The position numbers and the translations under genes were made by a program. A DNA stretch of 40,761 nt from Caryophanales bacterium UBA5364 (lineage in GTDB: Bacteria > Bacillota_I > Bacilli_A > RF39 > UBA660), in assembly GCA_002410935.1 (NCBI GenBank), contig DHPM01000001.1, forward strand, positions 21,325 through 62,085, in the 5' to 3' direction. Positions 32,397 through 40,761 of the stretch are shown in pieces (position 1 is the stretch's first letter; every line of letters begins with the position of its first letter). The notes under the pieces are model-generated. The model had not been told where the DNA came from. It did not search any database and saw nothing but the letters and a program-made list of their open reading frames with translations.

Positions 32397-33812
32397 ATGA
32401 ATAAGACTAAAATAATCGCAACCATAGGACCATCAAGTAGTGATATTGAAGTTCTTCGTGATTTAATTCTAAATGGCATGGATGTAGCTCGTATTAATTT
32501 AAGTCATGCTAACTATGCTTTTTGTGAAGATATAATAAGTAAAATAAATGAACTTAATAGTGAGTTAAATACTCATGTTGCTATTATGTTTGATACTAAA
32601 GGACCAGATATAAGAGTAGGTAAATTTTTCGGTGGTGAAGCTTACTTAAAAACTGGTGATAAGATTAGAATTTATATGGATAGGGTAGTTGGAGATCAAA
32701 CTAAGTTTTCAGTTTCTTATCCAGATTTAATTAATGATGTAAAGTATGATTCAATTATTAAACTAGACAGTGGTTTAATTGAATTGAAAGTCTTAGATAA
32801 AGGTAAAAACTATCTTATGTGTGAAGTATTATCAGGTGGTATAATTAGGGATGGTCGTGGTTTAAATGTTCCTAGTATTCGTTTAAATAGACCATTTTTA
32901 AGTAAAAAGGATATTGAAGATATTAAGTTTGCTAATAAAATGGGAATTGACTTTTTAGCATTATCTTTTGTCTCAACAGCTGAAAATATTTTAGAAGTTA
33001 ATGATCTATTAATTGAATTAGGAAATGATCATATCGGGATTATTGCTAAGATTGAAAATGAAATAGCAGTCCAAGAAATAGATGAGATAATTAATATGTG
33101 TGAAGGGGTTATGATTGCTAGAGGTGACTTAGGTGTTGAAATACCTATGGAAAGAATTCCTGGCATTCAAAAGAAAATAATTAATAAATGTTTAATGACT
33201 GGTAAGATCAGTATTGTAGCTACTGAATTAATGGCTTCAATGGAACATCAAATTAGACCGACAAGAGCAGAGGTTAGTGATGTTGCTAATGCTGTTTTAG
33301 ATGGTGCTGATTCAGTTATGTTAAGTGGTGAAACAACGATTGGAAAATATCCGGTTGAATCACTAGCAATGATGGAAAAGATTATTTCATCTGCTGAAAT
33401 AGATATTGATTATATGGGATTATTAGAACATGCAGTTAAAACAGAAAAACAAGATATTACTGGTATTTTAGCTTATAATGTAGCCGAAAGTGCTAATCGT
33501 TTAAATTGTAAAGCTATTATTACACCAACTGTAAGTGGTTATACAGCACGCAAGATTAGTCGTTTTAGACCAAGTTGTCAAGTGATTGCTGTTAGTCCTA
33601 ATCCTGCCACAGTCAAATCATTAGCTTTATGTTTTGGAGTTACACCAGTTATGATTGATGAACTTAAAACATTTGATAAAATAATTGAAAAAGCTAAAGA
33701 AATAACTAAAGAATTAATTAAGACTGAAAGTAATGATAAAATTATTATTACTGGAGGATATCCATTTAAAGGAATAAAACATACTAATTTTATGAAGATA
33801 GAAGAATTATAA
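32397..33812 (+). CDS. pyk: Pyruvate kinase
   Basis: 471 aa; last step of glycolysis, PEP + ADP to pyruvate + ATP. Seen: KIIATIGPSS, DVARINLSHA, MFDTKGPDIRVG, IIAKIENEIAV, MIARGDLGVEIP, ATELMASM and SDVANAVLDGADSVMLSGET. It is shorter than the B. subtilis enzyme because the C-terminal PEP-utiliser-like extension is missing. The DTKGPE motif reads DTKGPD; that position is Glu in K+-dependent enzymes, so Asp is a conservative but uncommon change. GGTGAT is the ribosome binding site. The GH31 gene follows after 22 bases. Confidence 0.96.
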   Translation: MNKTKIIATIGPSSSDIEVLRDLILNGMDVARINLSHANYAFCEDIISKINELNSELNTHVAIMFDTKGPDIRVGKFFGGEAYLKTGDKIRIYMDRVVGDQTKFSVSYPDLINDVKYDSIIKLDSGLIELKVLDKGKNYLMCEVLSGGIIRDGRGLNVPSIRLNRPFLSKKDIEDIKFANKMGIDFLALSFVSTAENILEVNDLLIELGNDHIGIIAKIENEIAVQEIDEIINMCEGVMIARGDLGVEIPMERIPGIQKKIINKCLMTGKISIVATELMASMEHQIRPTRAEVSDVANAVLDGADSVMLSGETTIGKYPVESLAMMEKIISSAEIDIDYMGLLEHAVKTEKQDITGILAYNVAESANRLNCKAIITPTVSGYTARKISRFRPSCQVIAVSPNPATVKSLALCFGVTPVMIDELKTFDKIIEKAKEITKELIKTESNDKIIITGGYPFKGIKHTNFMKIEEL

Positions 33813-33834
33813 ATTGTAAAGGGGTTGAATCTTT

Positions 33835-36246
33835 ATGTATAATTTAGGAAGCCAATTTGTTTTTGATTACGAAAAGGCTCAACCTAATCCTAAAGCTGTT
33901 ATTAAAGGTAAAAAATATCGTATTACGGTATTAACGGAAAGATTAATTAGACTTGAATATAACGAATTAGGAAAGTTTGAGGATCGACCAACGGAACTAG
34001 TTTGGTTTCGTAATTTTAGTGTTCCTGATTTTACTTTAAAAGAGGATGAAAAGTATATTGAGTTAACGACTAAATATTTTACTCTTTATTATGCTAAGGA
34101 AAAGAAGTTTAAAGGTAGTAAACTAAATCCAACAGCTAATTTAAAAGTAGATGTTGCGAACTCTGACCGTTATTGGTATTATAATCATCCTGAAGTAAGA
34201 AATTATGGGGCACCATCAACTTTATTATCAAATAAAAAGGGTAAACTTATATTTAAAAAAGGTTTATATTCAATTGATGGTTTTGCGAGTATTGATGATA
34301 GTAAAAGTAAGATAATGGAACAAACAGGTACAGTCGTTGATAGGGAAACGAAATCAACGGATATTTACTTATTTGTTTATTTAAAAGATTTTGATTTATG
34401 TTTAAAAGATTATTTCCGTATTACAGGATTTCCATCTTTATTACCAAGATATGCTCTAGGTAATTGGTGGAGTCGTAATATTGCTTATAATGATAATGAT
34501 TTAAAAGACTTAATAACAAATTTTGATCGTAAGGAAATACCTATCTCAGTTTTATTATTAGATAAGGATTGGCATGTTAGAACACGAGAAAAAGACAATC
34601 ATTTAAAGACTGGTTTTACATGGAATAAGGAATTCTTTAAAGCCCCTTATGAAATGATTGCATATATTCATTCTAAAGGAATAAGGGTTGGGTTAAACAT
34701 TAATCCAACAGAAGGACTTCGTGCCATCGATGAATACTATGAAAAGGCCCTTAATTATTTAGAGGCTGATGCTAATGGAGTAATTCCATTTAATATTTTA
34801 AATCCTCGTTTTGTGGATACTTATTTAAAATTATTTATTCATCCATTAGATAATTTAGATGTAGATTTCTTTTGGATAGATTACTTCGAACAAAATAAAT
34901 TAGATGATTTATGGTTATTAAAGCATTATCACTTTTATGATATGATGCGTAATTATAAAAGAAGACCAATGGTGTTAGGATATAATTCATTAGTCGCACC
35001 TCATCGTTATCCTGTTTTATATTCAGGAAAAACGATTGTTGGGTGGGATGCATTAAAATTAATCCCAGCTCATAACTCAAATGCTTCAAATAATGGAGTT
35101 AGTTGGTGGAGCCATGATATTGGTGGCTACTTTAAAGGGATTGAAGATAATGAACTATATATTAGATATGTTCAATTAGGAACATTTAGTCCTATCTTAA
35201 AGTTTGGTGCTGATTCTGGTAAATACTATAAGAGAGAACCATGGAGATGGAGTATCAAAACATATACCATAACACAACAATACATGGCTTTAAGACATCG
35301 TTTAATTCCATATTTATATACAGAAGCATATCGTTATCATAAAGAGGGTATTCCGTTAATTCAACCAATTTATTATAAATATCCAGAAATGTATGATGAT
35401 GTACTATATAAAAATGAATATTATTTAGGTAATCAATTATTTGTGGCACCGATTATTAAACCAAAGGATTATGTTATGAATCGTGCTATTCATAAGTTCT
35501 ATATACCAGATGGTATATGGTATGATTTTGTTACTGGGAAAAAGTTTCCAGGTGGAAAAAATTATGTTTCATTCTTTAAAGATCAAGATTATCCAGTCTT
35601 TGCTAAAACAGGGTCGATAATTCCTTTAGGAGAAAATGAAAACATGAATGATACAACCCCACCTAAAAATATGGAAATTCATATTTTCCCTGGTAAGAGT
35701 AATGTATATCGTTTATATGAAGATGATGGTATGAGTAACTTATATAAAAAAGGTTATTATTTGATATCATCAATTGAATATAACTATTTGCCTAATAACT
35801 ATACGGTTATTATTAGAGCTTTAGAAGGTAAAAGTGGGATTGCCCCAGATACAAGAAATTATAAGATTAAATTTAGAAATACTAAAAAAGCTGATGATGT
35901 TATTGCATACTTCAATAATGATCAAATTAAGTTTGAGGCTTATGATGATGGACCAGACTTTGTTGTTGAATTAAAAGATATACCAACGATTGGTCAATTA
36001 ACTTTAAACTGTAAGGGTAAAGATATTGAAATAGATGCTATTCGTTTAATTAAAGATGATATTGAAGGAATTATTAGTGATTTACAAATTGAAACTTTAA
36101 TGAAAGAAAAAATAGATGCCGTTTTATTTAGTGATTTACCATATCGTAAGAAAAGAATTGCTATTCGTAGGTTGTCAGGTAAGGGGCTAGAAAGAAAATT
36201 TGTTAAATTATTCTTAAAATTACTTGAATATATGAACGAAGTATAA
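33835..36246 (+). CDS. GH31 alpha-glucosidase, probably cytoplasmic
   Basis: 803 aa. Seen: N-terminal beta domain (about 1-210), (beta/alpha)8 barrel with LPRYALGNWWSRN, the nucleophile Asp349 in FFWIDYFEQN, a likely acid/base Asp405 in GWDALK, and SWWSHDIGGYFKG, then beta domains to about 710 and a C-terminal extension (about 715-803) rich in charged helices. No signal peptide or anchor, so it acts inside the cell on imported glucosides; substrate specificity (maltose, isomaltose or sulfoquinovose-type) cannot be told. AAAGGGG is the ribosome binding site. It is co-transcribed with pyruvate kinase, a logical catabolic pairing. The leuS T-box promoter lies in its last codons. Confidence 0.9.
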   Translation: MYNLGSQFVFDYEKAQPNPKAVIKGKKYRITVLTERLIRLEYNELGKFEDRPTELVWFRNFSVPDFTLKEDEKYIELTTKYFTLYYAKEKKFKGSKLNPTANLKVDVANSDRYWYYNHPEVRNYGAPSTLLSNKKGKLIFKKGLYSIDGFASIDDSKSKIMEQTGTVVDRETKSTDIYLFVYLKDFDLCLKDYFRITGFPSLLPRYALGNWWSRNIAYNDNDLKDLITNFDRKEIPISVLLLDKDWHVRTREKDNHLKTGFTWNKEFFKAPYEMIAYIHSKGIRVGLNINPTEGLRAIDEYYEKALNYLEADANGVIPFNILNPRFVDTYLKLFIHPLDNLDVDFFWIDYFEQNKLDDLWLLKHYHFYDMMRNYKRRPMVLGYNSLVAPHRYPVLYSGKTIVGWDALKLIPAHNSNASNNGVSWWSHDIGGYFKGIEDNELYIRYVQLGTFSPILKFGADSGKYYKREPWRWSIKTYTITQQYMALRHRLIPYLYTEAYRYHKEGIPLIQPIYYKYPEMYDDVLYKNEYYLGNQLFVAPIIKPKDYVMNRAIHKFYIPDGIWYDFVTGKKFPGGKNYVSFFKDQDYPVFAKTGSIIPLGENENMNDTTPPKNMEIHIFPGKSNVYRLYEDDGMSNLYKKGYYLISSIEYNYLPNNYTVIIRALEGKSGIAPDTRNYKIKFRNTKKADDVIAYFNNDQIKFEAYDDGPDFVVELKDIPTIGQLTLNCKGKDIEIDAIRLIKDDIEGIISDLQIETLMKEKIDAVLFSDLPYRKKRIAIRRLSGKGLERKFVKLFLKLLEYMNEV

Positions 36247-36252
36247 TATAAT
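36224..36252 (+). promoter_or_regulatory. Promoter of the leucine T-box transcript, inside the GH31 3' end
   Basis: TTGAAT, 17 bases, TATAAT (a second overlapping TATAAT begins at 36242). The -35 lies in the last GH31 codons. Confidence 0.68.
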
Positions 36253-36257
36253 AGTAA

Positions 36258-36478
36258 TATTGAATTTAAAAGACATGGAAAAAGACTAGTAATAATTAAT
36301 TTATTTATAGAGAGTTAGTGGTAGGTGGAAACTAATATTAAATGATTATGAACTCACTTTGGAGTCGTATATATGAAAATATATACCGCAGAGATGCGTT
36401 AAAAAAACAAGTGCATAAATTATTATGAATTAAGGTGGTACCGCGTAATCACGTCCTTAAATCATAGTAATTTTTTTT
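36258..36478 (+). promoter_or_regulatory. T-box leader, leucine-specific (controls membrane protein gene and leuS)
   Basis: Stem I elements (GAGAGTTAGTGG...GGTGGAAACTAA), specifier context GAA-CTC-ACTTTGGAGT with CTC (Leu) at 36353-36355, the T-box AAGGTGGTACCGCG at 36432-36445, and a competing terminator (AATTAAGG with CCTTAAAT, then T8, ending near 36478). Strongly similar to the valine leader except in the specifier and variable stems, so the two are related by duplication. Confidence 0.93.
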
Positions 36479-36490
36479 ATAGGAGGTTAT

Positions 36491-36844
36491 ATGAACGATT
36501 TAATTTTTTCGATTAGTGTATTTATTGTTATTTATTTATTATATCTATTTATTGTTGTTTTAAGACAAGATAAGTTAGAGAAGTTCACTAGTGCTAAAGA
36601 AATAACTCTATTAGTTAATAGACATAAACTTAATCTAGATAAGATTAATGTTAAATCATTAGCTAATGCAGTTGCTTTAAGCAATTCATTTATTATTTCA
36701 TTTGCTATTTATGTAGCGTCATTAGTAGATAATCTAATACTACAAATATTAATTGGTTTTTTAGTCATAATACCTTCAATATTAATTATTTATTATATTA
36801 TAGGTAAGCATTTTAAAAAGAAAGAAGTGAAACATAATGTATAA
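36491..36844 (+). CDS. Small membrane protein of unknown function in the leuS operon
   Basis: 117 aa. Seen: an N-terminal membrane helix (about 4-24), a polar stretch with KEITLLVNRHKLNLDKINVKSLANAV (about 38-65), two close hydrophobic segments (about 68-105) and a basic end. GGAGG is directly upstream. It overlaps leuS by 8 bases and follows the leucine T-box, so it should be induced on leucine-tRNA shortage. No family recognised; a transporter subunit or wall protein are possible but unsupported. Confidence 0.78.
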   Translation: MNDLIFSISVFIVIYLLYLFIVVLRQDKLEKFTSAKEITLLVNRHKLNLDKINVKSLANAVALSNSFIISFAIYVASLVDNLILQILIGFLVIIPSILIIYYIIGKHFKKKEVKHNV

Positions 36845-39233
36845 TTTTACAAAAATAGAAAAGAAATGGCAAAAATATTGGCAAGAAAATAACTGCTTTA
36901 ATGCTATTAATAATAGTGATAAGGATAAGTATTATATCTTAATTGAATTTCCTTATCCATCAGGGTCTGGTCTTCATGTAGGGCATGTGCGTAGTTATAC
37001 GGCACTAGACTTACTAGCACGTAAAAGAAGAGCTGAAGGCTATAATGTTCTATTCCCAATTGGTTGGGATGCTTTTGGTTTGCCCGCAGAACAATATGCA
37101 ATTAAAAATAAAATTCATCCTAGGGAAGCAGTCAAAGAAAATATTAAAACATTTAAAGGACAAATCCAAGACTTAGGGATATCATTTGATTGGGATCGTG
37201 AATTCTCAACTACTGATCCTGAATACTATAAATGGACACAATGGCAATTTTTAAAATTCTATGAACATGGTTTAGCTTATAAATCGAAGAAAGATATTAA
37301 TTGGTGTCCAAACTGTAAAATAGGATTATCTAATGAAGAAGCTAGTGGGGGAGTATGTGAAAGATGCGGTCATTCTGTTACCCAAAAAGAAAAAGACCAA
37401 TGGTTATTAAAAATGAGTGATTACTCAGAATCATTACTTAATGGGTTAGATGATACATCATTCCAAGAACGCATTAAAACAGCTCAAGTTAATTGGATTG
37501 GAAAGAGTATAGGGGCTAATGTTAAGTTTAAAATAGATGGTACTGATCAAGACTTAATTGTGTTTACAACTCGTCCTGATACTTTATATGGAGTAACATT
37601 CATGGTGATTTCTCCAGAACATCCAATACTTGAAACATTAAAGAATAAAATAATTAATTATGATGAAATAAAAGAATACCAAAAAATTAGTAAAAGTAAA
37701 ACTGATTTTGAGAGATCTGAATTAAATAAGGAAAAAACAGGTGTTAGAATTGATGGATTATATGCTATTAATCCTGTTAATCAAGAACCTATTCAAATTT
37801 GGGTTGGAGACTATGTATTAATGAATTATGGAACTGGTGCTATTATGTCAGTCCCTGCTCACGATGGAAGAGATTATGAATTTGCTAAGACATTTAATAT
37901 TCCAATCATTGAAGTTATTAAGGGTGGAGATATTTCTAAAGAAGCCTATACTGGTGATGGTGAAATGATTAATTCAGGAATCTTAAATGGATTAACTAAC
38001 AAAGTAGATTCAATTGAAAAAATGATTAAATACTTAGAAGAAAAAAAATTAGGTGAAAGACAAACTAATTACAAGTTACAAGATTGGGTTTTTTCTAGAC
38101 AAAGATTCTGGGGAGAACCAATTCCAATGATTCATTGTGATGAATGTGGATGGGTACCAGTTCCTTATGAAGAACTTCCTGTCTTACTTCCTGATGTAGC
38201 ACGTTATGAACCAACGGATAATGGTGAATCACCACTTGCAGACATCAAAGAATGGGTCCATACTAAATGCCCTAAATGTGGAGCTGATGCAACAAGAGAA
38301 ACAGATACCATGCCTAACTGGGCAGGATCTAGTTGGTATTGGTTAAGATACATGGATCCTAAAAACAATAAAGAATTTGTATCGCCAGAAGCATTAAAAT
38401 ACTGGGGAAAAGTTGATTGGTATAATGGTGGTATGGAACATGCTACTCGTCACTTACTTTATGCAAGATTTTGGAATCAATTTTTACACAATATTGGATT
38501 AGTACCTAACTCTGAACCATTTGAAATTAGAACGGCTCATGGGATGATTTTAGGCGTTAATGGTGAAAAGATGAGTAAGAGTAAGGGTAATGTTATTAAT
38601 CCTAATGATATTGTTTTTGAATTTGGAGCAGATGCTTTAAGAACTTATGAAATGTTTATTGGTGACTATGAAAAAGAAGCAGCTTGGAGTATTAATGGAT
38701 TAAGAGGTTGTAAACGATTCTTAGATCGTGTTTGGAGACTACAAGAAAAGCTTAATGATAAAGAAGGTTATACTAATGAACGCTTAGTTCATAAAACAAT
38801 TAAAAAGGTAACGAATGATATTGAAAATATGAAATATAATACATCTATTTCAGCTTTAATGATTATGGTGAATGTTTATGAAAAGATGGATTCAATTACT
38901 AAAGATGATCTACTAATTTTAGTTACACTTTTAAACCCAATCGCACCACACATTACTGAAGAAATAAATGAAGTAAATAAATTAGGTAAACCATTATGTT
39001 ATAGTAGTTGGCCAATTTATGATGAAGATAAAACAATCGATGATGAATATGAAATGATTGTTCAAGTTAATGGTAAAGTTCGTGGTAAAGAAACTATTTC
39101 TACAGAAACACCAAAAGAAGAAATGGAACAAATAGCCCAAACTATTGAAAATGTTAAAAAGTATATCGATGGAAAAGAAATTATTAAAGTAATTACGATT
39201 CCAGGTAAGATGGTTAACATTGTTGTTAAATAA
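36837..39233 (+). CDS. leuS: Leucyl-tRNA synthetase
   Basis: 798 aa class I synthetase that charges tRNA-Leu. Seen: PYPSGSGLHVGHVRSY (HVGH), a zinc-knuckle-like CPNC...CERCG, editing domain with TTRPDTLYG and SVPAHDGRDYEFA, KMSKS at 578-582 and the C-terminal tRNA-binding domain (MIVQVNGKVRGK). AAAGAAGTG is the ribosome binding site within the upstream gene. Controlled by the leucine T-box. Confidence 0.97.
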   Translation: MYNFTKIEKKWQKYWQENNCFNAINNSDKDKYYILIEFPYPSGSGLHVGHVRSYTALDLLARKRRAEGYNVLFPIGWDAFGLPAEQYAIKNKIHPREAVKENIKTFKGQIQDLGISFDWDREFSTTDPEYYKWTQWQFLKFYEHGLAYKSKKDINWCPNCKIGLSNEEASGGVCERCGHSVTQKEKDQWLLKMSDYSESLLNGLDDTSFQERIKTAQVNWIGKSIGANVKFKIDGTDQDLIVFTTRPDTLYGVTFMVISPEHPILETLKNKIINYDEIKEYQKISKSKTDFERSELNKEKTGVRIDGLYAINPVNQEPIQIWVGDYVLMNYGTGAIMSVPAHDGRDYEFAKTFNIPIIEVIKGGDISKEAYTGDGEMINSGILNGLTNKVDSIEKMIKYLEEKKLGERQTNYKLQDWVFSRQRFWGEPIPMIHCDECGWVPVPYEELPVLLPDVARYEPTDNGESPLADIKEWVHTKCPKCGADATRETDTMPNWAGSSWYWLRYMDPKNNKEFVSPEALKYWGKVDWYNGGMEHATRHLLYARFWNQFLHNIGLVPNSEPFEIRTAHGMILGVNGEKMSKSKGNVINPNDIVFEFGADALRTYEMFIGDYEKEAAWSINGLRGCKRFLDRVWRLQEKLNDKEGYTNERLVHKTIKKVTNDIENMKYNTSISALMIMVNVYEKMDSITKDDLLILVTLLNPIAPHITEEINEVNKLGKPLCYSSWPIYDEDKTIDDEYEMIVQVNGKVRGKETISTETPKEEMEQIAQTIENVKKYIDGKEIIKVITIPGKMVNIVVK

Positions 39234-39258
39234 AAGAGAATAAATTTCTCTTTTTTTT
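39232..39258 (+). terminator. Terminator after leuS
   Basis: AAAAGAGAA / TTCTCTTTT stem, loop TAAAT, T run, overlapping the stop codon. Confidence 0.85.
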
Positions 39259-39264
39259 GTTATA

Positions 39265-39293
39265 TTGTTTAATATGTCATATTTTGGTATAAT
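39265..39293 (+). promoter_or_regulatory. Promoter of the repeat-containing pilin fusion
   Basis: TTGTTT, 17-base spacer, TATAAT, 23 bases before the ATG. Confidence 0.68.
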
Positions 39294-39316
39294 ATGGTAA
39301 ATAATAGGAGTGGAAT

Positions 39317-40761
39317 ATGAAAAAGAAACAAGGATTTACATTAATAGAATTACTTGGAGTTATTATTTTAATAGGAATAATTGGTTTAATTGCAATACCT
39401 TCAATTACTACACTAATTAAAAATTCTAAAGAACGATTATATGATTCACAAGTTTTAATAATTGAATCAAAAGCTAAAGACTGGTCAATCGAAAATGTAG
39501 ATAAGTTATCAGAAACAAGATGTACATGTTTAAGTTTAGAGGAGTTAATATCATCGGGTTATATCGAACAATCAGAAATTATTGATCCTAGAAATAGTAA
39601 TAATAAAATGAATGGTTGTATTAATATTGGATATAATGAAGAATATTCTAAATATGAATATACATATGAAGAAATAACATGTGAAGAATGTTATATTAAT
39701 TCAGCTATAACATTTAATAAAACTTTTGGTGGAAGTACAGAAGATATTTTTGAAGATGTTGTAGTTGTAGATGATGGATATATTATAGTAGGTTATAGTG
39801 ATTCATCAAACGAAGATTTAACGGGATTAAATAGAGGACTTCATGATGGCATTATTGCAAAATACGATATAAAGGGTAATGTGTTATGGAAAAAGAATTT
39901 TGGAGGAACTACTTATGATTATTTTCGTGAGGTTGCAGCCTCAGCAACTAATGAATATATTGTAGTTGGTAGTAGTTTATCATCAGATGGTGATTTAGCT
40001 GGATTAAAAAATGGTAGTTATTGTGCTACTATCGTTAAATATGATAAGAATGGTAATATATTATGGAAGAAAGTATTAAGTGAAGAATCTCCTGACTTTT
40101 TCCGAAGTGTTATCTCAGTTAGCGATGGTTCTGTTGCGGTTGGTGAAAGTGGAAGACTTGTTGGAGGTTTAGGAGGATTAAATGATAGAGATGGCATTAT
40201 TGTAAAATATGACAGAAATGGTAATATATTATGGGAAAAGAATTTTGGAGGTGGAGAAGTTGATTACTTTTCTAATATTGCTTCCGTAAGTGATGGTTAT
40301 ATTGTAGTTGGACGTAGTGCATCAACTAATGGAGATTTAACTGGATTAAACAAAGGTTTTGAAGATGCTATTATCGTTAAATACGATATAAATGGTAATG
40401 TATTATGGAAGAAAAATTATGGTGGAAATTATAATGATCGATTTAATAATATAATATCTGTTAGTGATGGTCATGTTGCAGTAGGTTATAGTAATTCCAC
40501 TACTGAGGATTTAACTGGATTAAATAAAGGTAGTAATGATGCTATTATCGTTAAATATGATAAGAATGGTAATATATTATGGAAGAAAAATTATGGTGGG
40601 ACTTCTAATGATGAATTTTCTAGTGTAATACAGGTTAGTGATGGTTATATTACAGTAGGGCGAAGTACTTCAACTAATGGAGACTTAACTAGCTTAAATA
40701 AAGGCGGTTATGATGCTATTATTGTAAAATATGATACAAATGGTAATGTATTATGGAAGAA
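39317..40761 (+). CDS. Prepilin-fused repeat protein (partial, runs off the right edge)
   Basis: At least 481 aa with no stop before the window ends. Seen: leader MKKKQG, then FTLIELLGVIILIGIIGLI with Glu5; a pilin-type domain to about 130 homologous to that at 30565 (GYIEQSEIIDPR, MNGCINIGYN, SKYEYTYEE), with extra cysteines; then at least six repeats of about 58 residues, each of the form FGG..D.F..V...DGY..VG.S.S...DL.GL..G..DAIIVKYD.NGN.LWKKN. The repeat looks like a four-stranded propeller blade, so the full protein may be a beta-propeller adhesin presented on a pilus or membrane. TAGGAGTGG is the ribosome binding site. This gene lacks the FGE-like domain of its two relatives. Confidence 0.82.
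   Translation, partial: MKKKQGFTLIELLGVIILIGIIGLIAIPSITTLIKNSKERLYDSQVLIIESKAKDWSIENVDKLSETRCTCLSLEELISSGYIEQSEIIDPRNSNNKMNGCINIGYNEEYSKYEYTYEEITCEECYINSAITFNKTFGGSTEDIFEDVVVVDDGYIIVGYSDSSNEDLTGLNRGLHDGIIAKYDIKGNVLWKKNFGGTTYDYFREVAASATNEYIVVGSSLSSDGDLAGLKNGSYCATIVKYDKNGNILWKKVLSEESPDFFRSVISVSDGSVAVGESGRLVGGLGGLNDRDGIIVKYDRNGNILWEKNFGGGEVDYFSNIASVSDGYIVVGRSASTNGDLTGLNKGFEDAIIVKYDINGNVLWKKNYGGNYNDRFNNIISVSDGHVAVGYSNSTTEDLTGLNKGSNDAIIVKYDKNGNILWKKNYGGTSNDEFSSVIQVSDGYITVGRSTSTNGDLTSLNKGGYDAIIVKYDTNGNVLWK
39725..40761 (+). repeat. Tandem 174-bp coding repeats (at least six)
   Basis: Repeat units begin at 39725, 39899, about 40073, 40244, 40418 and 40592, with a period of 174 bases (one unit 171). 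The most alike segment encodes the IIVKYDxNGNxLWKKN end. Later copies are more alike than earlier ones, suggesting recent unequal exchange at the 3' end. Confidence 0.85.

Noticed and set aside
34835..35449. Two minus-strand ORFs inside the GH31 gene
   Set aside because: Shadows of a well-conserved coding frame with no translation signals.
1..40761. CRISPR arrays, tRNA or rRNA genes, insertion sequences, prophage or integrase genes
   Set aside because: No regularly spaced palindromic repeats with spacers, no tRNA cloverleaf with its conserved arms, no transposase-like motif (DDE, HUH, serine recombinase) and no terminal inverted repeats were seen. The 174-bp repeats are coding.

Overview
The window looks like a chromosomal segment from a very AT-rich, low-GC Gram-positive bacterium of the Bacilli / Tenericutes-like gut lineages (RF39/Erysipelotrichia-like is my best guess, by inference). 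TGA is used as a stop (dnaD, nth, hemW's upstream neighbour), so this is not the Mycoplasma code. RecU, a class A penicillin-binding protein and a NodB deacetylase imply a peptidoglycan wall and no outer membrane. Almost all genes lie on the + strand; only the recU-pbp operon and one 48-codon ORF lie on the - strand.

Layout. 1-6015: tail of an HU gene, cca, then dnaD-nth converging on pbp1-recU, the same arrangement as dnaD-nth / ponA-recU in Bacillus subtilis. 6181-10765: a 28-codon ORF, a CamS-like lipoprotein, a small membrane-anchored protein, a solute-binding/degenerate-GGDEF membrane protein and a YihY protein. 10766-10884: a possible structured RNA. 10958-22577: a lon ... spoVID-ysxE ... 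valS order that matches the B. subtilis lonA-spoVID-ysxE-valS block, interrupted by unknown genes, a PASTA-NodB deacetylase, a pilin-like adhesin and an HD hydrolase. A Val T-box controls HD-valS. 22673-24334: three tandem type IV pilin paralogues. 24469-28325: lepA, an unknown gene, hemW and an HD-domain gene. 28372-30387: thyA-dfrA-tmk, the dTMP/dTDP synthesis operon. 30565-32286: a second pilin-adhesin fusion. 32397-36246: pyruvate kinase and a GH31 glucosidase. 36258-39233: a Leu T-box, a small membrane protein and leuS. 39317-end: a third pilin fusion carrying 58-residue repeats, cut by the window edge.

The unusual part is a surface-adhesion gene set scattered through housekeeping blocks. 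It comprises three major-pilin-like proteins with a C-terminal cysteine pair and three large proteins that fuse a prepilin N-terminus to a ligand-binding-type domain. Two of the large proteins end in a formylglycine-enzyme / C-type-lectin-like fold whose last ~40 residues have the invariant-frame, variable-surface look of targets of diversity-generating retroelements. No reverse transcriptase, template repeat or pilus assembly gene is in the window. A second point of interest is a miniature SpoVID-YsxE pair, a sporulation-coat signature in a small-genome-like context. Promoters are compact: ten have a 17-bp spacer, and most TATAAT boxes lie only 15-30 bases from the start codon.
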